NCBI GenBank assembly: GCA_035293805.1
Contig: DATGMD010000055.1
Span: forward strand, 1 to 64,000
Direction: 5' to 3'
DNA: 64,000 nt
DNA from: JAJPHF01 sp035293805
GTDB lineage: Bacteria; Chloroflexota; UBA6077; JAJPHF01
Below are positions 1 through 9,008 of this stretch, piece after piece. Under the pieces are notes generated by a model. That model had not been told where the DNA came from. It made no database searches and worked only from the letters and a program-made list of their open reading frames with translations. The position numbers and the translations under genes are program-made. The stretch's first letter is position 1; the number at the start of each line of letters is the position of its first letter.

Positions 1-2246
1 CCGAGCGCCCCCGCGGCGCCGAAGCCGCCCGCGCCGGCGGCCACGACCAGGCGCCGCGCCCACGCACGGCCCACCGTTTTCGCCAGCGCGCGGCGCACGA
101 GCGGCATGTCGGCGAAGCTGTGGTGGGTGCCGGCGAAGATGACGCGGGGCGGCAGGTGGGCGAGGTGCTCGCGGCCGATGATATAGGTCCGCGGGACGGC
201 GTAGCGGTAGAGCAGGTCGAACGGCAAGCTCAGGCCGCGGAAGGCACGGCCGAGCGGCGTGTACGGCCAGTGCGCGGGCGCGGTAGTCGCCAGCAGGCCA
301 TGGCCGTGCGGGGCGCTCTCGCCGTCGAGCGCCGGCGCCCGCGCGAGTAGCTCGCGCACCTGGGCGACGGTCATCTCCAGACGCAGGTCGCCGTCGCCCA
401 CGGCCTTGCCGGTCTTCTGCTCCAGGGTCAGCGCGAGGTCGACCAGGCCGAGGCTGTCGAGGCCCAGGCCGCCGAGCGTCTGATCGTCGGCCACGGCTTG
501 AACGCGCGCGGCGCCGGCGATCGCCTGGCCGACCGGATCGTCGGCGGCCAGCACGCTCTCGACGGCCACCGCACCCAGGGTCTCGGGCAGTGGCAGCAGG
601 TTGCGGCGTACCTTGAGCGTCGAGGTGCGCGGGAAGTCGGCCTCGGCCCACCAGGAGGCCGTGACGAGGCGCTGGTGCTGCGCCAGGCGGCCGTTCGCGC
701 GGGCGACGAGCGCGCCGAGATCGGCGTCGCGCGCGGCGGGGCTGGCGGGCAGAAGGTAGGCGTGGAGTGTCGCGCCGCCGCTGGCGGTCGGCACGGCGAG
801 CACCGCGGCGTCTTTCACCGCCGGGTCCTGGCGCAGCACGTCCTCCACGTCCTGCGGCCAGACGTTCAGGCCGGAGGGCAGGACGATCAAGTCCTTGGCG
901 CGGCCGGCGAGCCAGATGTTGCCCTGCGCGTCGATGGTGGCGAGGTCGCCGGTGGCGTACCAGCCGTCGTGCAGCACCTCGGCGGTGCGCGCGGGGTCCT
1001 TCCAGTAGCCGCGCATGACGTTCGGGCCGCGCACCAGTAGCTCCCCCTCGGCGCTGAGCCGCACCTCGACGCCGCGCAGCGGCCGGCCCACGCTGCCCTG
1101 GGGCGTGCTGCCGTCGGCGGCGCCGCAGGCCACAACGGGCGAGCACTCGCTGGTGCCGTAGCCCTGCACGACGCGCACGCCGAGGCGCTCCCAGAGCTGC
1201 TGGGTCGCGGCGGGCAGCGCGGCGCCGCCGGCGGCCAGCGTCCGCAGCTGGCCGCCCAGCTTGCGGTGGACGAGCCAGAACAGGCGGCGGCGGGCGGCGA
1301 GGGGCAGCCGCTCGGCGGCGGCATTCAGGGCCCAGTAGGCGGGGTCGGGCAGGGTCGCGCGCAGCTGCGCGTCGAGCGCCTGGCCCATGAGGGTGAGCAG
1401 CTGCGGCACGCCGATCAGGTGGGTGATGCGCTGCTCGGCGAACACGCGCACGATGTCGGGGCCACGCCGGCTGGGGACGTAGTGGATGGCGGCGCCCTGC
1501 GCGAGCGGGTAGAGCAGCCCGACCGTCAACTCGAAGAGGTGCGAGAGCGGCAGGATGCTGGCCAGGCGGCACGATGGGTCGAGCGGGATGGTGTAGCGCA
1601 GCGCCTCGACCTGGGAGCAGAGGTTGGCGTGGGTGATGGTGCAGCCCTTCGGGTCGCCGGTGGTGCCGGAGGTGAAGACGATGGCGGCGACCTCCTCAGC
1701 GGGGAGGGCGGACCTACCCCCCCGGCCCCCCTCCCTAGTGCCGGGCTCCCACCACTCGGTTACGGGGACACCGTGGGCCCAGGCGGGGCGTTCGCCGTAG
1801 CCGACGACGATCTGGCGGGGCTCGACGAGGGCGAGGATGCGCTCGGCGGCGGCGGTGTTCATCTCGCGGTCGAAGGGCACGACGATGGCGCCGAGCTTCC
1901 AAAGGGCGAAGTGGTAGATAGGGGTGCGCCAGTGGCTGGGCAGCCAGAGAACGACGCGGTCGCCTTCGCGCACGCCGAGGGCCGCCAGCTCGACGGCCAG
2001 GCGATCGGTCAGGGCCAGCAGCGCACGGCTGGTAACCGTCTGCCAGCCCAGCCCATCTTGCGCCCCGAGCGCGATCGCGTCGGGGTAGAGGGCCGCGCGG
2101 CGCTGCACGATCTGGTAAAGATGGGTGAGGTCGCCCACATCGGGGCTGGCGGACGCCGCTTGCGGTGCCGCCGCGGACGGACTACCTAGGGACGCGGCTT
2201 GCGGCGCCCCACCGCCTGGTCGATCTTGCGAGATGATTTCAGTCAT
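1..2246 (-). CDS. Acyl-AMP ligase / acyl carrier / PlsC acyltransferase fusion (3' end cut by window)
   Basis: The gene reads leftwards from ATG at 2246 with no stop before base 1, so it is partial. The first ~550 residues form an adenylate-forming (AMP-binding) enzyme: P-loop FTSGTTGDPKG, the YGTSEC motif and the GWYATGD motif are all present. A phosphopantetheine carrier domain follows around 430-500, with the serine in GLDSL. The last visible segment (about 1-200) carries an H-x4-D acyltransferase motif (HHSFAD) typical of PlsC. The order matches Aas-like enzymes that activate a fatty acid, load it on a carrier and pass it to a lysophospholipid; that function is inferred. The ATG overlaps the stop of the upstream transporter by 8 bases, so the two are translationally coupled. 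An in-frame GC-rich repeat lies between core motifs near 1714-1745. Confidence 0.85.
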   Translation of the reverse strand, partial: MTEIISQDRPGGGAPQAASLGSPSAAAPQAASASPDVGDLTHLYQIVQRRAALYPDAIALGAQDGLGWQTVTSRALLALTDRLAVELAALGVREGDRVVLWLPSHWRTPIYHFALWKLGAIVVPFDREMNTAAAERILALVEPRQIVVGYGERPAWAHGVPVTEWWEPGTREGGRGGRSALPAEEVAAIVFTSGTTGDPKGCTITHANLCSQVEALRYTIPLDPSCRLASILPLSHLFELTVGLLYPLAQGAAIHYVPSRRGPDIVRVFAEQRITHLIGVPQLLTLMGQALDAQLRATLPDPAYWALNAAAERLPLAARRRLFWLVHRKLGGQLRTLAAGGAALPAATQQLWERLGVRVVQGYGTSECSPVVACGAADGSTPQGSVGRPLRGVEVRLSAEGELLVRGPNVMRGYWKDPARTAEVLHDGWYATGDLATIDAQGNIWLAGRAKDLIVLPSGLNVWPQDVEDVLRQDPAVKDAAVLAVPTASGGATLHAYLLPASPAARDADLGALVARANGRLAQHQRLVTASWWAEADFPRTSTLKVRRNLLPLPETLGAVAVESVLAADDPVGQAIAGAARVQAVADDQTLGGLGLDSLGLVDLALTLEQKTGKAVGDGDLRLEMTVAQVRELLARAPALDGESAPHGHGLLATTAPAHWPYTPLGRAFRGLSLPFDLLYRYAVPRTYIIGREHLAHLPPRVIFAGTHHSFADMPLVRRALAKTVGRAWARRLVVAAGAGGFGAAGAL

Positions 2247-3549
2247 GGCTCAGGGCCTCCAGGGGCTGCGCGCCGGGGTGGCTGGGGGGCGCGATGGGGG
2301 CGGCGAGGGCGGCCGGGGGGCGCACAGCAGGCAGCAGGGCCAGCGCGAGCAGGATCATTACGGCCATGAAGGCGAAGATGGCGCGCGGGCCGTACACGTC
2401 GGCGAGCGCGCCCGCGAGCAGGCTGGCGAACGGCGCGGCGACCGAGCCGCTAGCGGCCAGGATGCCGGTGGCCGCGCCGACGTGGGGGCGGGGCACGAGG
2501 TCGGCCAGCAGCGGCACGGTGAGCACCATGCTGGCGCCGTTGCCGACGCCCGCCAGCAGGAAGACGAGCGCGCCCTGCTCGCGCGTGGTGATGACCAGCG
2601 CCGCCAGCGCGGCCGCGGCCATGACGGCGTAGCCGGCAGCGATGATCCGTCGCTTGCCGTAGCGGTCGCCGAGCCGCGCCATCGGCAGCGCGCAGAGCGT
2701 TGTGCTGAGGAGCATGAGCGAGGGCAGGAGCTGCGCCTCGCCCACGCTCGCCCCCAGGATATCGCGCGTGTAGACCGAGACGAGCGGCAGCACGGCGTTC
2801 ACGCCCGACCAGTAGGCGAAGCCGACCAGGCAGAAGAGCGCCGCGCCCTTATAGAGCCGTAGAAGGGTGAGCGCGGAGGGACGCGGTCCCTCGGCGGCGG
2901 CCTCGCGACGGCGATCGGCCGCCCAGGCGGCGGGCGGCGGCTCGCGCACGCCGAGCACGCAGAGCAGCACGCCGGCCGCCATGAGCAGCGCCGTCAGGGC
3001 GAAGGCGGAGTCGGGCACGCCGTCGCGCCAGAGCGCGAACCCCAGCACCAGGATGCCCACCTGGCCGGCCATCAAGACGACGACCGACCAGGCCGACAAG
3101 GTGTTGCGCTCCTCTTCCGTGGTGACGTCGACCAAGAGCGCCTTGTGCACGTCGTCCATGCTGTTGAAGGTGATGGTGAACAGGAAGATGATGGCGACCG
3201 GCAGGACGAGCGCGGCGGTCGTGGGCGGCAGGCCGGCGAGCGCGGCCGGCAGCGGCCAGCGGCTGATGGCGGGCGTGAGGGCGAGGAGCAGCGCCGAGAG
3301 CAGGCCGCCGGCGAGGATGAACGCGCGCCGCCGCCCCAGCCAGCCGGCCCACACGCGGTCGGACCAGACGCCGATCAGCGGCGAGACGATCGTGCCCTCG
3401 AACGAGCGGGTGTTGCCCATCAGGCCGAGTAGCAGGTAGGAGGCTGTAAAGGTCGCTAGCCACAGGGTAAGGGTGAAGTTGTTGAAGGCGGCGAACACGC
3501 CGATGCTGAAGCTGCCCCCGAGGTAGGCGACGCGCTGCGCTCGGCTCAC
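2239..3549 (-). CDS. MFS transporter, SLC45/GPH-like
   Basis: A 436-residue polytopic membrane protein with about 12 hydrophobic segments. After the second segment it has a loop with D-R and GRRRAFIL, the MFS signature between helices 2 and 3, and early sequence resembling SLC45/GPH-type sugar transporters. I chose GTG at 3549 because GGAGG lies 6 bases upstream. The longer reading from GTG 3588 would start right next to a promoter -10 box. The substrate is unknown. Because it is coupled to an acyl-ligase/acyltransferase fusion, lysophospholipid export or flipping in the style of LplT is possible, but this is inference only. Confidence 0.8.
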   Translation of the reverse strand: MSRAQRVAYLGGSFSIGVFAAFNNFTLTLWLATFTASYLLLGLMGNTRSFEGTIVSPLIGVWSDRVWAGWLGRRRAFILAGGLLSALLLALTPAISRWPLPAALAGLPPTTAALVLPVAIIFLFTITFNSMDDVHKALLVDVTTEEERNTLSAWSVVVLMAGQVGILVLGFALWRDGVPDSAFALTALLMAAGVLLCVLGVREPPPAAWAADRRREAAAEGPRPSALTLLRLYKGAALFCLVGFAYWSGVNAVLPLVSVYTRDILGASVGEAQLLPSLMLLSTTLCALPMARLGDRYGKRRIIAAGYAVMAAAALAALVITTREQGALVFLLAGVGNGASMVLTVPLLADLVPRPHVGAATGILAASGSVAAPFASLLAGALADVYGPRAIFAFMAVMILLALALLPAVRPPAALAAPIAPPSHPGAQPLEALSHD

Positions 3550-3588
3550 CGGCAACCTCCCGTGGCGCGGCCGCTGCCTGATCGCCAC

Positions 3589-3617
3589 AGGATACAGGGT
3601 ACGCGAGCGCGCGTCAG
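3589..3617 (-). promoter_or_regulatory. Putative sigma70-type promoter of the MFS/ligase operon
   Basis: Read on the minus strand, CTGACG (3617-3612) and TATCCT (3594-3589) are separated by 17 bases. Transcription would begin near 3582, downstream of the alternative GTG at 3588. This supports GTG 3549 as the real start. Confidence 0.45.
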
Positions 3618-3668
3618 CCCGCCGCGGGCCAGCGCCCTATGGGCGCTGGGGCGGATGCCCTATTTGTT

Positions 3669-3747
3669 AGGGGATAGGGAGTAGGGGATAGGGGATGGCC
3701 TGCCATGGAACGGCCAATCGTCCCCCACCCCCTATTCCCTATCCCCT
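3669..3747. repeat. Imperfect inverted repeat with a GGGATAGGG core
   Basis: The left arm near 3669-3687 (AGGGGATAGGGAGTAGGGG) pairs with the right arm at 3729-3747 with one mismatch. The right arm overlaps the final codons and TAG stop of the histidine kinase. Related single arms occur near 43800-43830 and 59705-59725. It may act as a terminator between the kinase and the MFS operon, or be a mobile REP-like unit. Confidence 0.6.
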
Positions 3748-5313
3748 GGGGAGGGCCAGGACCTCGCGGACTTTGCGGCGGAGCGCGTCGGGGGAGAACG
3801 GCTTCTGCAGGAAGGGGGCGCCAGGCTCGATCAGGCCCTGCTCGACGACCACCTGGTCGGTGTAGCCGGACATGAACAGCACCTTTAGGCCCGGGTGGTG
3901 CGTGGCGAGCCGCCGCGCTAGCTCGCGGCCGTGAAGGCCCGGCAGCACCGCGTCGGTAAGCAGCAGGTGCAGCGGCCCCGTATGCTGCACGGCCAGGCGC
4001 AGCGCGTCCTCGCCGTGCCGCGCTGCGAGCACCGTGTAGCCGCTCGCAGCGAGCGCGCCGCGCACGAGCGAACCGATCTGCGGGTTGTCCTCGACGACGA
4101 GGACCGTCTCGGTACCGCCGGGGGCGGCGTAAGGCGGCGCCGATGGCGCCCGGTCGGCGAGGGCGGTGGCGACTTCGCGGGGTAGGTAGATCTTGAACGT
4201 CGTGCCGTGCCCTGGCTCGCTGTACACCCAGATGTAGCCGCCGCTCTGCTTCACGATGCCGTAGACCGTCGCCAGGCCCAGCCCGGTTCCCTTGCCAGGG
4301 CGTTTCGTCGTGAAGAACGGCTCGAAGATCTGGGCTTGCACCTCGGGCGTCATGCCGATGCCCGTGTCGGTGGCGGTCAGCTGCACGTACTGGCCAGGAT
4401 GCAGCGGCGCGTGCGTGCGCGCGTAGCGCGCGTCGAGATCGACGTTCGCCGTCTCGAACGTCAGGCAGCCCCCCTGGGGCATGGCGTCGCGGGCGTTCAC
4501 CGCGAGGTTCAGGAGGACCTGGTCGAGCTGGCCGCGGTCGGCTTTGACGGGCCAGAGGCCCGGGCTTAGGTGCGTGCGCAGCTCCACGGCATCGCCGATC
4601 ACGCGGCGCAGCAGCGGCTCGGCGTCCGCCACCACGCTGTTCAGGTCGAGCACCTCGGCCTCGAGCAGCTGGCGCCGGCTGAAGGCGAGCAACTGGCGGG
4701 TGAGGGCGGTGGCCCGCTCGCCGGCCTTGGTGATCTCTTCAAGATAGCTGCGGGGCGGATCGGTGGAGCCCAGGCGTTGGAGCACTAGCTCGCTGAAACC
4801 GGTGATAACGGCCAGCAGGTTGTTGAAGTCGTGGGCCACGCCGCCCGCGAGGCGGCCGAGCGCCTCCAGCCGCTGGGCGCGCCGCACCTGCTCCTGCTCG
4901 CGGAGCAGCCGGCTGTACAGCGCCTGCATGCGCTGGCGCGCCCGCACCCAGACTTGCACGCGGGCCAGCAAGTCCTCGCGGTCGAACGGCTTGGTGAGGA
5001 AGTCGTCGGCCCCGGCGGCGAAGCCGGCCTGCCGCTGCTCCGGCCGCGACTGCGCCGTGAGGATGATGATGGGCAAGTAGACGTCGCTCTCCTCCGCCCG
5101 GAGGCGCTCGCAGACTTCTATGCCGTTCATCTCGGGGAGCAGCATGTCGAGCAAGACGAGATCGACGCCGCCGGCCGCGATGCGGGCGAGCCCCGCGGCG
5201 CCGGTAGCCGCGATCTCGACAGTATAGCCGGCGTGCTCCAGCATCGCCCGCAGCATATCGGCGACGAGCGCGTCGTCCTCGACGACCAGCACGACCGGCG
5301 GATCCGTCTGCAC
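3739..5313 (-). CDS. Hybrid sensor: receiver - histidine kinase - receiver
   Basis: A 524-residue soluble hybrid with no membrane segment. An N-terminal receiver (about residues 10-130) has the acidic pair VVEDD, the phospho-acceptor in LLDMLLPEMNG and the lysine in TKPFDR. A kinase core follows with H-box VAHDFNNLLAVITGF, N-box NLAVNARDAMP and G-boxes DTGIGM and GTGLGLA. A second receiver (last ~120 residues) has VVEDN, TDAVLPGLHG and an LQKPF lysine. I start at GTG 5313, which has GGGAG about 6 bases upstream; a longer reading to 5418 lacks homologous sequence. A TATCGT -10-like box sits at 5376-5371. Input probably comes by phosphotransfer or from an unseen partner. The C-terminus is formed by a dispersed repeat. 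Confidence 0.88.
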   Translation of the reverse strand: MQTDPPVVLVVEDDALVADMLRAMLEHAGYTVEIAATGAAGLARIAAGGVDLVLLDMLLPEMNGIEVCERLRAEESDVYLPIIILTAQSRPEQRQAGFAAGADDFLTKPFDREDLLARVQVWVRARQRMQALYSRLLREQEQVRRAQRLEALGRLAGGVAHDFNNLLAVITGFSELVLQRLGSTDPPRSYLEEITKAGERATALTRQLLAFSRRQLLEAEVLDLNSVVADAEPLLRRVIGDAVELRTHLSPGLWPVKADRGQLDQVLLNLAVNARDAMPQGGCLTFETANVDLDARYARTHAPLHPGQYVQLTATDTGIGMTPEVQAQIFEPFFTTKRPGKGTGLGLATVYGIVKQSGGYIWVYSEPGHGTTFKIYLPREVATALADRAPSAPPYAAPGGTETVLVVEDNPQIGSLVRGALAASGYTVLAARHGEDALRLAVQHTGPLHLLLTDAVLPGLHGRELARRLATHHPGLKVLFMSGYTDQVVVEQGLIEPGAPFLQKPFSPDALRRKVREVLALPRG

Positions 5314-5443
5314 GCGGCTCCCTACCACCCGGCCAGCCTGCGGTGCCGGCCGACGGTGCGCCCCGCTTGCACGATAGCACACGCCGCCCGCCCACGTAAC
5401 GGGCGGCGCCGCGAGCACGGGCGGGACTCACACCCTTGACCGG

Positions 5444-7162
5444 TCACTCGAGGCGTGGGCCGGTAGTGCCGTACTTGCCGTGCGAGACGTAGCGCGCGGG
5501 CGGCCAGGCGATGCCCGGCGGCGGCCAAGCCTGATTCGTCTCTTGGAGGAACCAGTCCGGGGGCCGGAAGACGGGCGGCTGGGCATCGTCGGGCAGCAAG
5601 CTCTGCCACTGCACGCGCGCGGTCCGCTCGGCGAACTCGTCCTGCACCTGGCGCAGCAGGTCGGGCTGCTGAAGCAGGTCGACCATCGTCGCGGCGATGT
5701 AGCGCGCTGCGGCCAACATGCCCTCGTGGGCAATGCTCGTGGAAGCGGTGGCCGTCACGTTCCAGTGGTGGTTCGGGCAGAGGTCGGGGCGCGTGGCGGA
5801 GTTGCCGCGAATCGTGGGCACGCGCCAGCTGACGTCGCCCATATCCGTCGACGGCCCGCCGAGGAACACGCCCGGCGGCCGCAGCGGGGAGATCTCCTGG
5901 GGAATGCCGACCTGTGGCACGCCCAGGCTCTCCTGAATGGCGCGCGCCAGCGCCTGGTCGGCCTCCGAGTGGGTCGGCGCCCCGATGTACTGCATGTTGT
6001 CGTAGCGCAGCTCGGTGCCCACCTGGTTGCCCAGCGCGTTCCAGCTGCCGCCGACGACCCGCATCTGCATCTCCGTCTGGCTGGCGGCCGCCGCCGCTTG
6101 CGCGCAGGCGACGATCTTGTTGAACAGCACCTGCACGCGCGCCGGGCTGCCCTCGCGGACGTAGTACCAGACGTGCGCCAGCTCGGGCGTGACGTTCGGC
6201 GCCTCGCCGCCGTAGGACACCGCGTAATGGAAGCGGCCCGAGGGCGCGACGTTCTTCTCACGCAGGTACTCGGTCATGATGTTGAGTAGCTCGACGCCGT
6301 CGAGCGCGCTCTTGTTGCCGAGCGGCTCGGCGCCGTGGCCGGCGAGGCCCATGAAGGTAAAGACGACCGACAGGATGGCGCTGTTCGAGCCCCAGCCGGT
6401 ATTGGCTTGCGTGCCGGGGTGCCAGTCGACGAAGGCGTCGAGGTCGTCGTAGTAGCCGGCGCGCACGGCGTAGGCTTTGCCGACAAGCTGCTCCTCGCCG
6501 GCCGCGCCGTAGACACGGAGCGTGCCGTCGAGGTTGTGGCGGCGCATCGCCTCGCGTGTGGCCACGGCGGCCGCCGCGGCGGCGCTGCCCAGCGTGTTGT
6601 GGGCATCGCCGTGGCCGGGGCCGTAGGTGGGGCGGTAGGGGTCGTCGTTGAACACGAGCGGGTCGTGGACCGGCGAGCCGGCGCGCTGGGACAGTCCCGG
6701 CAGGGCGTCGCACTCGGCGTTGAAGCCGAGCGTGGGCCCACCGGAGCCCTGACTGTAGGTGGCGCGGAAGAACGTAGGCATCCCGGCGATGCCCCACTCG
6801 ATGGTGAAGCCGTTGTCGCGCAGGAAGTTGGCCAATTCGAGCGACGAGTGCCACTCGCGCATCGACAGCTCGGCGTGCTCCCAGATGCGGTCGCTCATGT
6901 CGACGATGCGCTGGCGGTTGCGTTCGATCCAGGTAAGCCCAGACTCCTGCGCCAGCGAGTGCGCCGAGAGGCCGCGGCGCGGCGCGTAGCTGCCTGGATC
7001 GGCGCCCGGGTGGCGCTCCCAGTGGATCGCGGCGATGACCGGGTCCACGTGGAATGCGGCGGCACCGGCGCCGGCCAGCCCCATGAGCTGCAGCAACTGG
7101 CGGCGGCTCATGCCGCGGCCCGCCAGCCGGTCGAGTAATCGGTCCCCCTCGGAGCTAGCCAT
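5444..7162 (-). CDS. Tat-exported M20-family amidohydrolase (AbgB-like)
   Basis: A 572-residue protein. The first ~45 residues contain a twin-arginine signal (SRRQLLQLMG followed by a hydrophobic Ala/Gly run), so export in folded form is expected. The body is a metallopeptidase M20 / aminoacylase fold: metal-site candidates are NAECDALPG, GHGDAHNTLG, AAGEEQL, DWHPG and HSEADQAL. The C-terminal STDMGDVSW and NHHWN segments resemble p-aminobenzoyl-glutamate hydrolase subunit B. It probably hydrolyses an amide bond in an N-acyl or aminobenzoyl substrate outside the membrane; the substrate is unknown. ATG 7162 has GGAGGGAG 4-5 bases upstream; an in-frame GTG at 7189 lies before that ribosome site and is rejected. 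Confidence 0.85.
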   Translation of the reverse strand: MASSEGDRLLDRLAGRGMSRRQLLQLMGLAGAGAAAFHVDPVIAAIHWERHPGADPGSYAPRRGLSAHSLAQESGLTWIERNRQRIVDMSDRIWEHAELSMREWHSSLELANFLRDNGFTIEWGIAGMPTFFRATYSQGSGGPTLGFNAECDALPGLSQRAGSPVHDPLVFNDDPYRPTYGPGHGDAHNTLGSAAAAAAVATREAMRRHNLDGTLRVYGAAGEEQLVGKAYAVRAGYYDDLDAFVDWHPGTQANTGWGSNSAILSVVFTFMGLAGHGAEPLGNKSALDGVELLNIMTEYLREKNVAPSGRFHYAVSYGGEAPNVTPELAHVWYYVREGSPARVQVLFNKIVACAQAAAAASQTEMQMRVVGGSWNALGNQVGTELRYDNMQYIGAPTHSEADQALARAIQESLGVPQVGIPQEISPLRPPGVFLGGPSTDMGDVSWRVPTIRGNSATRPDLCPNHHWNVTATASTSIAHEGMLAAARYIAATMVDLLQQPDLLRQVQDEFAERTARVQWQSLLPDDAQPPVFRPPDWFLQETNQAWPPPGIAWPPARYVSHGKYGTTGPRLE

Positions 7163-7260
7163 GCTCTCCCTCCTCACGCCGCTCGTCACACGGGCCGGCG
7201 ACGGGGCGAGGCCAGACTGCCTCCACCGAGCCGTGCAGCAGGGCGATACGTACAGGGGGC

Positions 7261-7289
7261 TGTATACGGGCGCCCCGCGGGAAAGTCAA
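7261..7289 (-). promoter_or_regulatory. Putative promoter of the M20 amidohydrolase gene
   Basis: On the minus strand, TTGACT (7289-7284) and TATACA (7266-7261) are separated by 17 bases, about 100 bases before the ATG. This is one of the strongest promoter matches in the window. Confidence 0.6.
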
Positions 7290-7322
7290 GCACCGCGCAA
7301 GGCGTTACGGCCCGCCAGCGCC

Positions 7323-7856
7323 CTACTGCGGCGCGAACATAGGCCCGTCGCAGTACTGGCTGTAGGCGTCGAACTGAATGTCGGCGCCGCTGTTGAGCAC
7401 TTGCAGGAGGCTAGCGAGCTGGTCGGGCGGCAGCCGACACGTCCCGTCCACGCCGACGGCCATCTCGCTGTAGGCCTGGCTGAGCGCGTCTTCCTGCTGG
7501 CTAATCTGCTCGTCGGATACACCGGCGGCGCGAAACTGGGCGACGACGGCCGGGTCGATCCGCAGCGAGGCTTGCTCCGTCCGCTCGTAGAGCACGCAGC
7601 GCTCGTCCTGCATGCCGCGTAGCTCGAAGCGCGTGAGCGCCATGAGGATGACGCCCTGGCCCTCGGCGCCGATCGTGCGTACCACCCGCGTGGGCGTGCA
7701 GCTCTCCCCCGCCTGCACGAAGCAGGCGAAGTCGTCGCCGCAGTCGGCCGGCGGCGGCTCCTGGGTGCGCGCCGCGGTTGGCCCGGCCGCGACGGCAAGG
7801 CTAAGCGTGAGAAGCCCGCCGAGAGCAGTCGCCGTGATCGATCGTGGAAAGCTCAT
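7323..7856 (-). CDS. Secreted protein of unknown function
   Basis: A 177-residue protein I do not recognise. Residues 1-30 form a clear signal peptide (basic start, Leu/Ala core, AARTQ cleavage region). The mature part has five cysteines (CGDDFAC, ESC, one in ERCVLY, TCRL and QYC), which suggests disulfide bonding. Its middle is acidic and Gln-rich and probably helical. AAGGAG lies about 6 bases before ATG 7856. It starts 34 bases after the LLM oxidoreductase stop on the same strand, so the two may be co-transcribed. Confidence 0.7.
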   Translation of the reverse strand: MSFPRSITATALGGLLTLSLAVAAGPTAARTQEPPPADCGDDFACFVQAGESCTPTRVVRTIGAEGQGVILMALTRFELRGMQDERCVLYERTEQASLRIDPAVVAQFRAAGVSDEQISQQEDALSQAYSEMAVGVDGTCRLPPDQLASLLQVLNSGADIQFDAYSQYCDGPMFAPQ

Positions 7857-7890
7857 AGCACTCCTTGATACAGCCGGTCGAGCGGATGGG

Positions 7891-8886
7891 CTAGCGGAAC
7901 GCCGGGATGACGTCGCGGCCGTAGAGGGCGACCGTCTGCTCCTCGTCGCCGCTCATGAGGTAGACGTTGAACTGGGTGACACCGAGGGCTTGTAGCTCGC
8001 GCAGGCGGCGGACGTGCTCCGCGGCCGGGCCGACGATGCAGTAGCGGTCCACGATCTCGTCGGGCACGAAGGCGGCGTTGGCGCTGCCCACCTCGGCGTG
8101 GTGGCGGTAGTCGTAGCCCTGGCGGTGGCGCACGTAGGCGGTCAGCTCGGGCGGGAGCGCGTCGGGCGGGTAACGGGCGATGAGGTCCATGACGTGGTTG
8201 GCGACCATGGCCGGGAACCAGCGCACCTGCTCGCGGGCGGCGGCCACGTCATCGGCCACGCAGACGGGCGCGGCGCTCATCACGCGGAGGCGGGCGGGGT
8301 CGCGGCCGGCGGCCGCGGCGCCGTCGCGCACGAAGCCCAGGCACCAGGCAATCAGGTGGGGGTCGGCGAACTGGAGGATCACGCCGTCGGCGATGCGGCC
8401 GGCGCACTGGAGCGCGCGCGCGCCGTAGCCGGCGATCCACACCGGCGGCACGCCGCCGTCGGCCCAGGGCAACTGGAGCGGCTGGCCCTCGTAGACGATC
8501 TGCTGGCCGGCAGTGAGCGCGCGAACGACGGCGACCGTCTCTTCCAGGCGCTGGAGGGTCGTCGGCCGCTTGCCCATGACGCGGCGCGAGCTGTCGCCGC
8601 GGCCGATGCCAAAGTCCATGCGCCCGCCCGAGATGCGGTTGAGCGTCGCCAGGAGGCTGGCTGTCACCGTGGCGTCGCGCACGGCCGGATTCGTGACACA
8701 GGTGCCGAGGCGCATGCGCGCGGTGTTGGCCGCCATGAGCGCGAGCAGCGGGTAGGGCTCCTGCCAAATGACGTGGGAGTCGAAGCACCAGCCGTAGGCG
8801 AACCCGGCCGCCTCCGCCTGGCGCGTGAGGCGCACGATGCGGTCGGGCGGCATATCGGGCTTGAAGGTGATGGCGAACTCGAGCAC
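7891..8886 (-). CDS. LLM-class F420-dependent oxidoreductase
   Basis: A 331-residue luciferase-like monooxygenase-fold enzyme. The N-terminal strand EFAITFKP, the segment FDSHVIWQEPYPLLALMA, the SGGRMDFGIGRGDSSRR phosphate-binding region and WIAGYGARAL are typical of this class and resemble the TIGR03842-type F420 proteins. The first ~78 residues of the long reading from 9120 are arginine-rich and look non-native. GTG 8886 with GGAAGAGG 6 bases upstream gives the expected family length. It likely transfers hydride between F420H2 (or FMN) and an unknown substrate. Confidence 0.82.
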   Translation of the reverse strand: MLEFAITFKPDMPPDRIVRLTRQAEAAGFAYGWCFDSHVIWQEPYPLLALMAANTARMRLGTCVTNPAVRDATVTASLLATLNRISGGRMDFGIGRGDSSRRVMGKRPTTLQRLEETVAVVRALTAGQQIVYEGQPLQLPWADGGVPPVWIAGYGARALQCAGRIADGVILQFADPHLIAWCLGFVRDGAAAAGRDPARLRVMSAAPVCVADDVAAAREQVRWFPAMVANHVMDLIARYPPDALPPELTAYVRHRQGYDYRHHAEVGSANAAFVPDEIVDRYCIVGPAAEHVRRLRELQALGVTQFNVYLMSGDEEQTVALYGRDVIPAFR

Positions 8887-9008
8887 GGCTGGCCTCTTCC
8901 TGACGGCGGTGCGCGCCGTCCTCGGTAGCCGACGGAGCATCGCCCCCGATGATACCCGATGCTGGCGGGCGGGCATCCCCGGCTTGGCCCCAGCGCGCGG
9001 ACGGGCCG

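Noticed and set aside
5314..5418. Longer N-terminus of the hybrid kinase
   Set aside because: It has no receiver-domain sequence, and a good ribosome site precedes GTG 5313.
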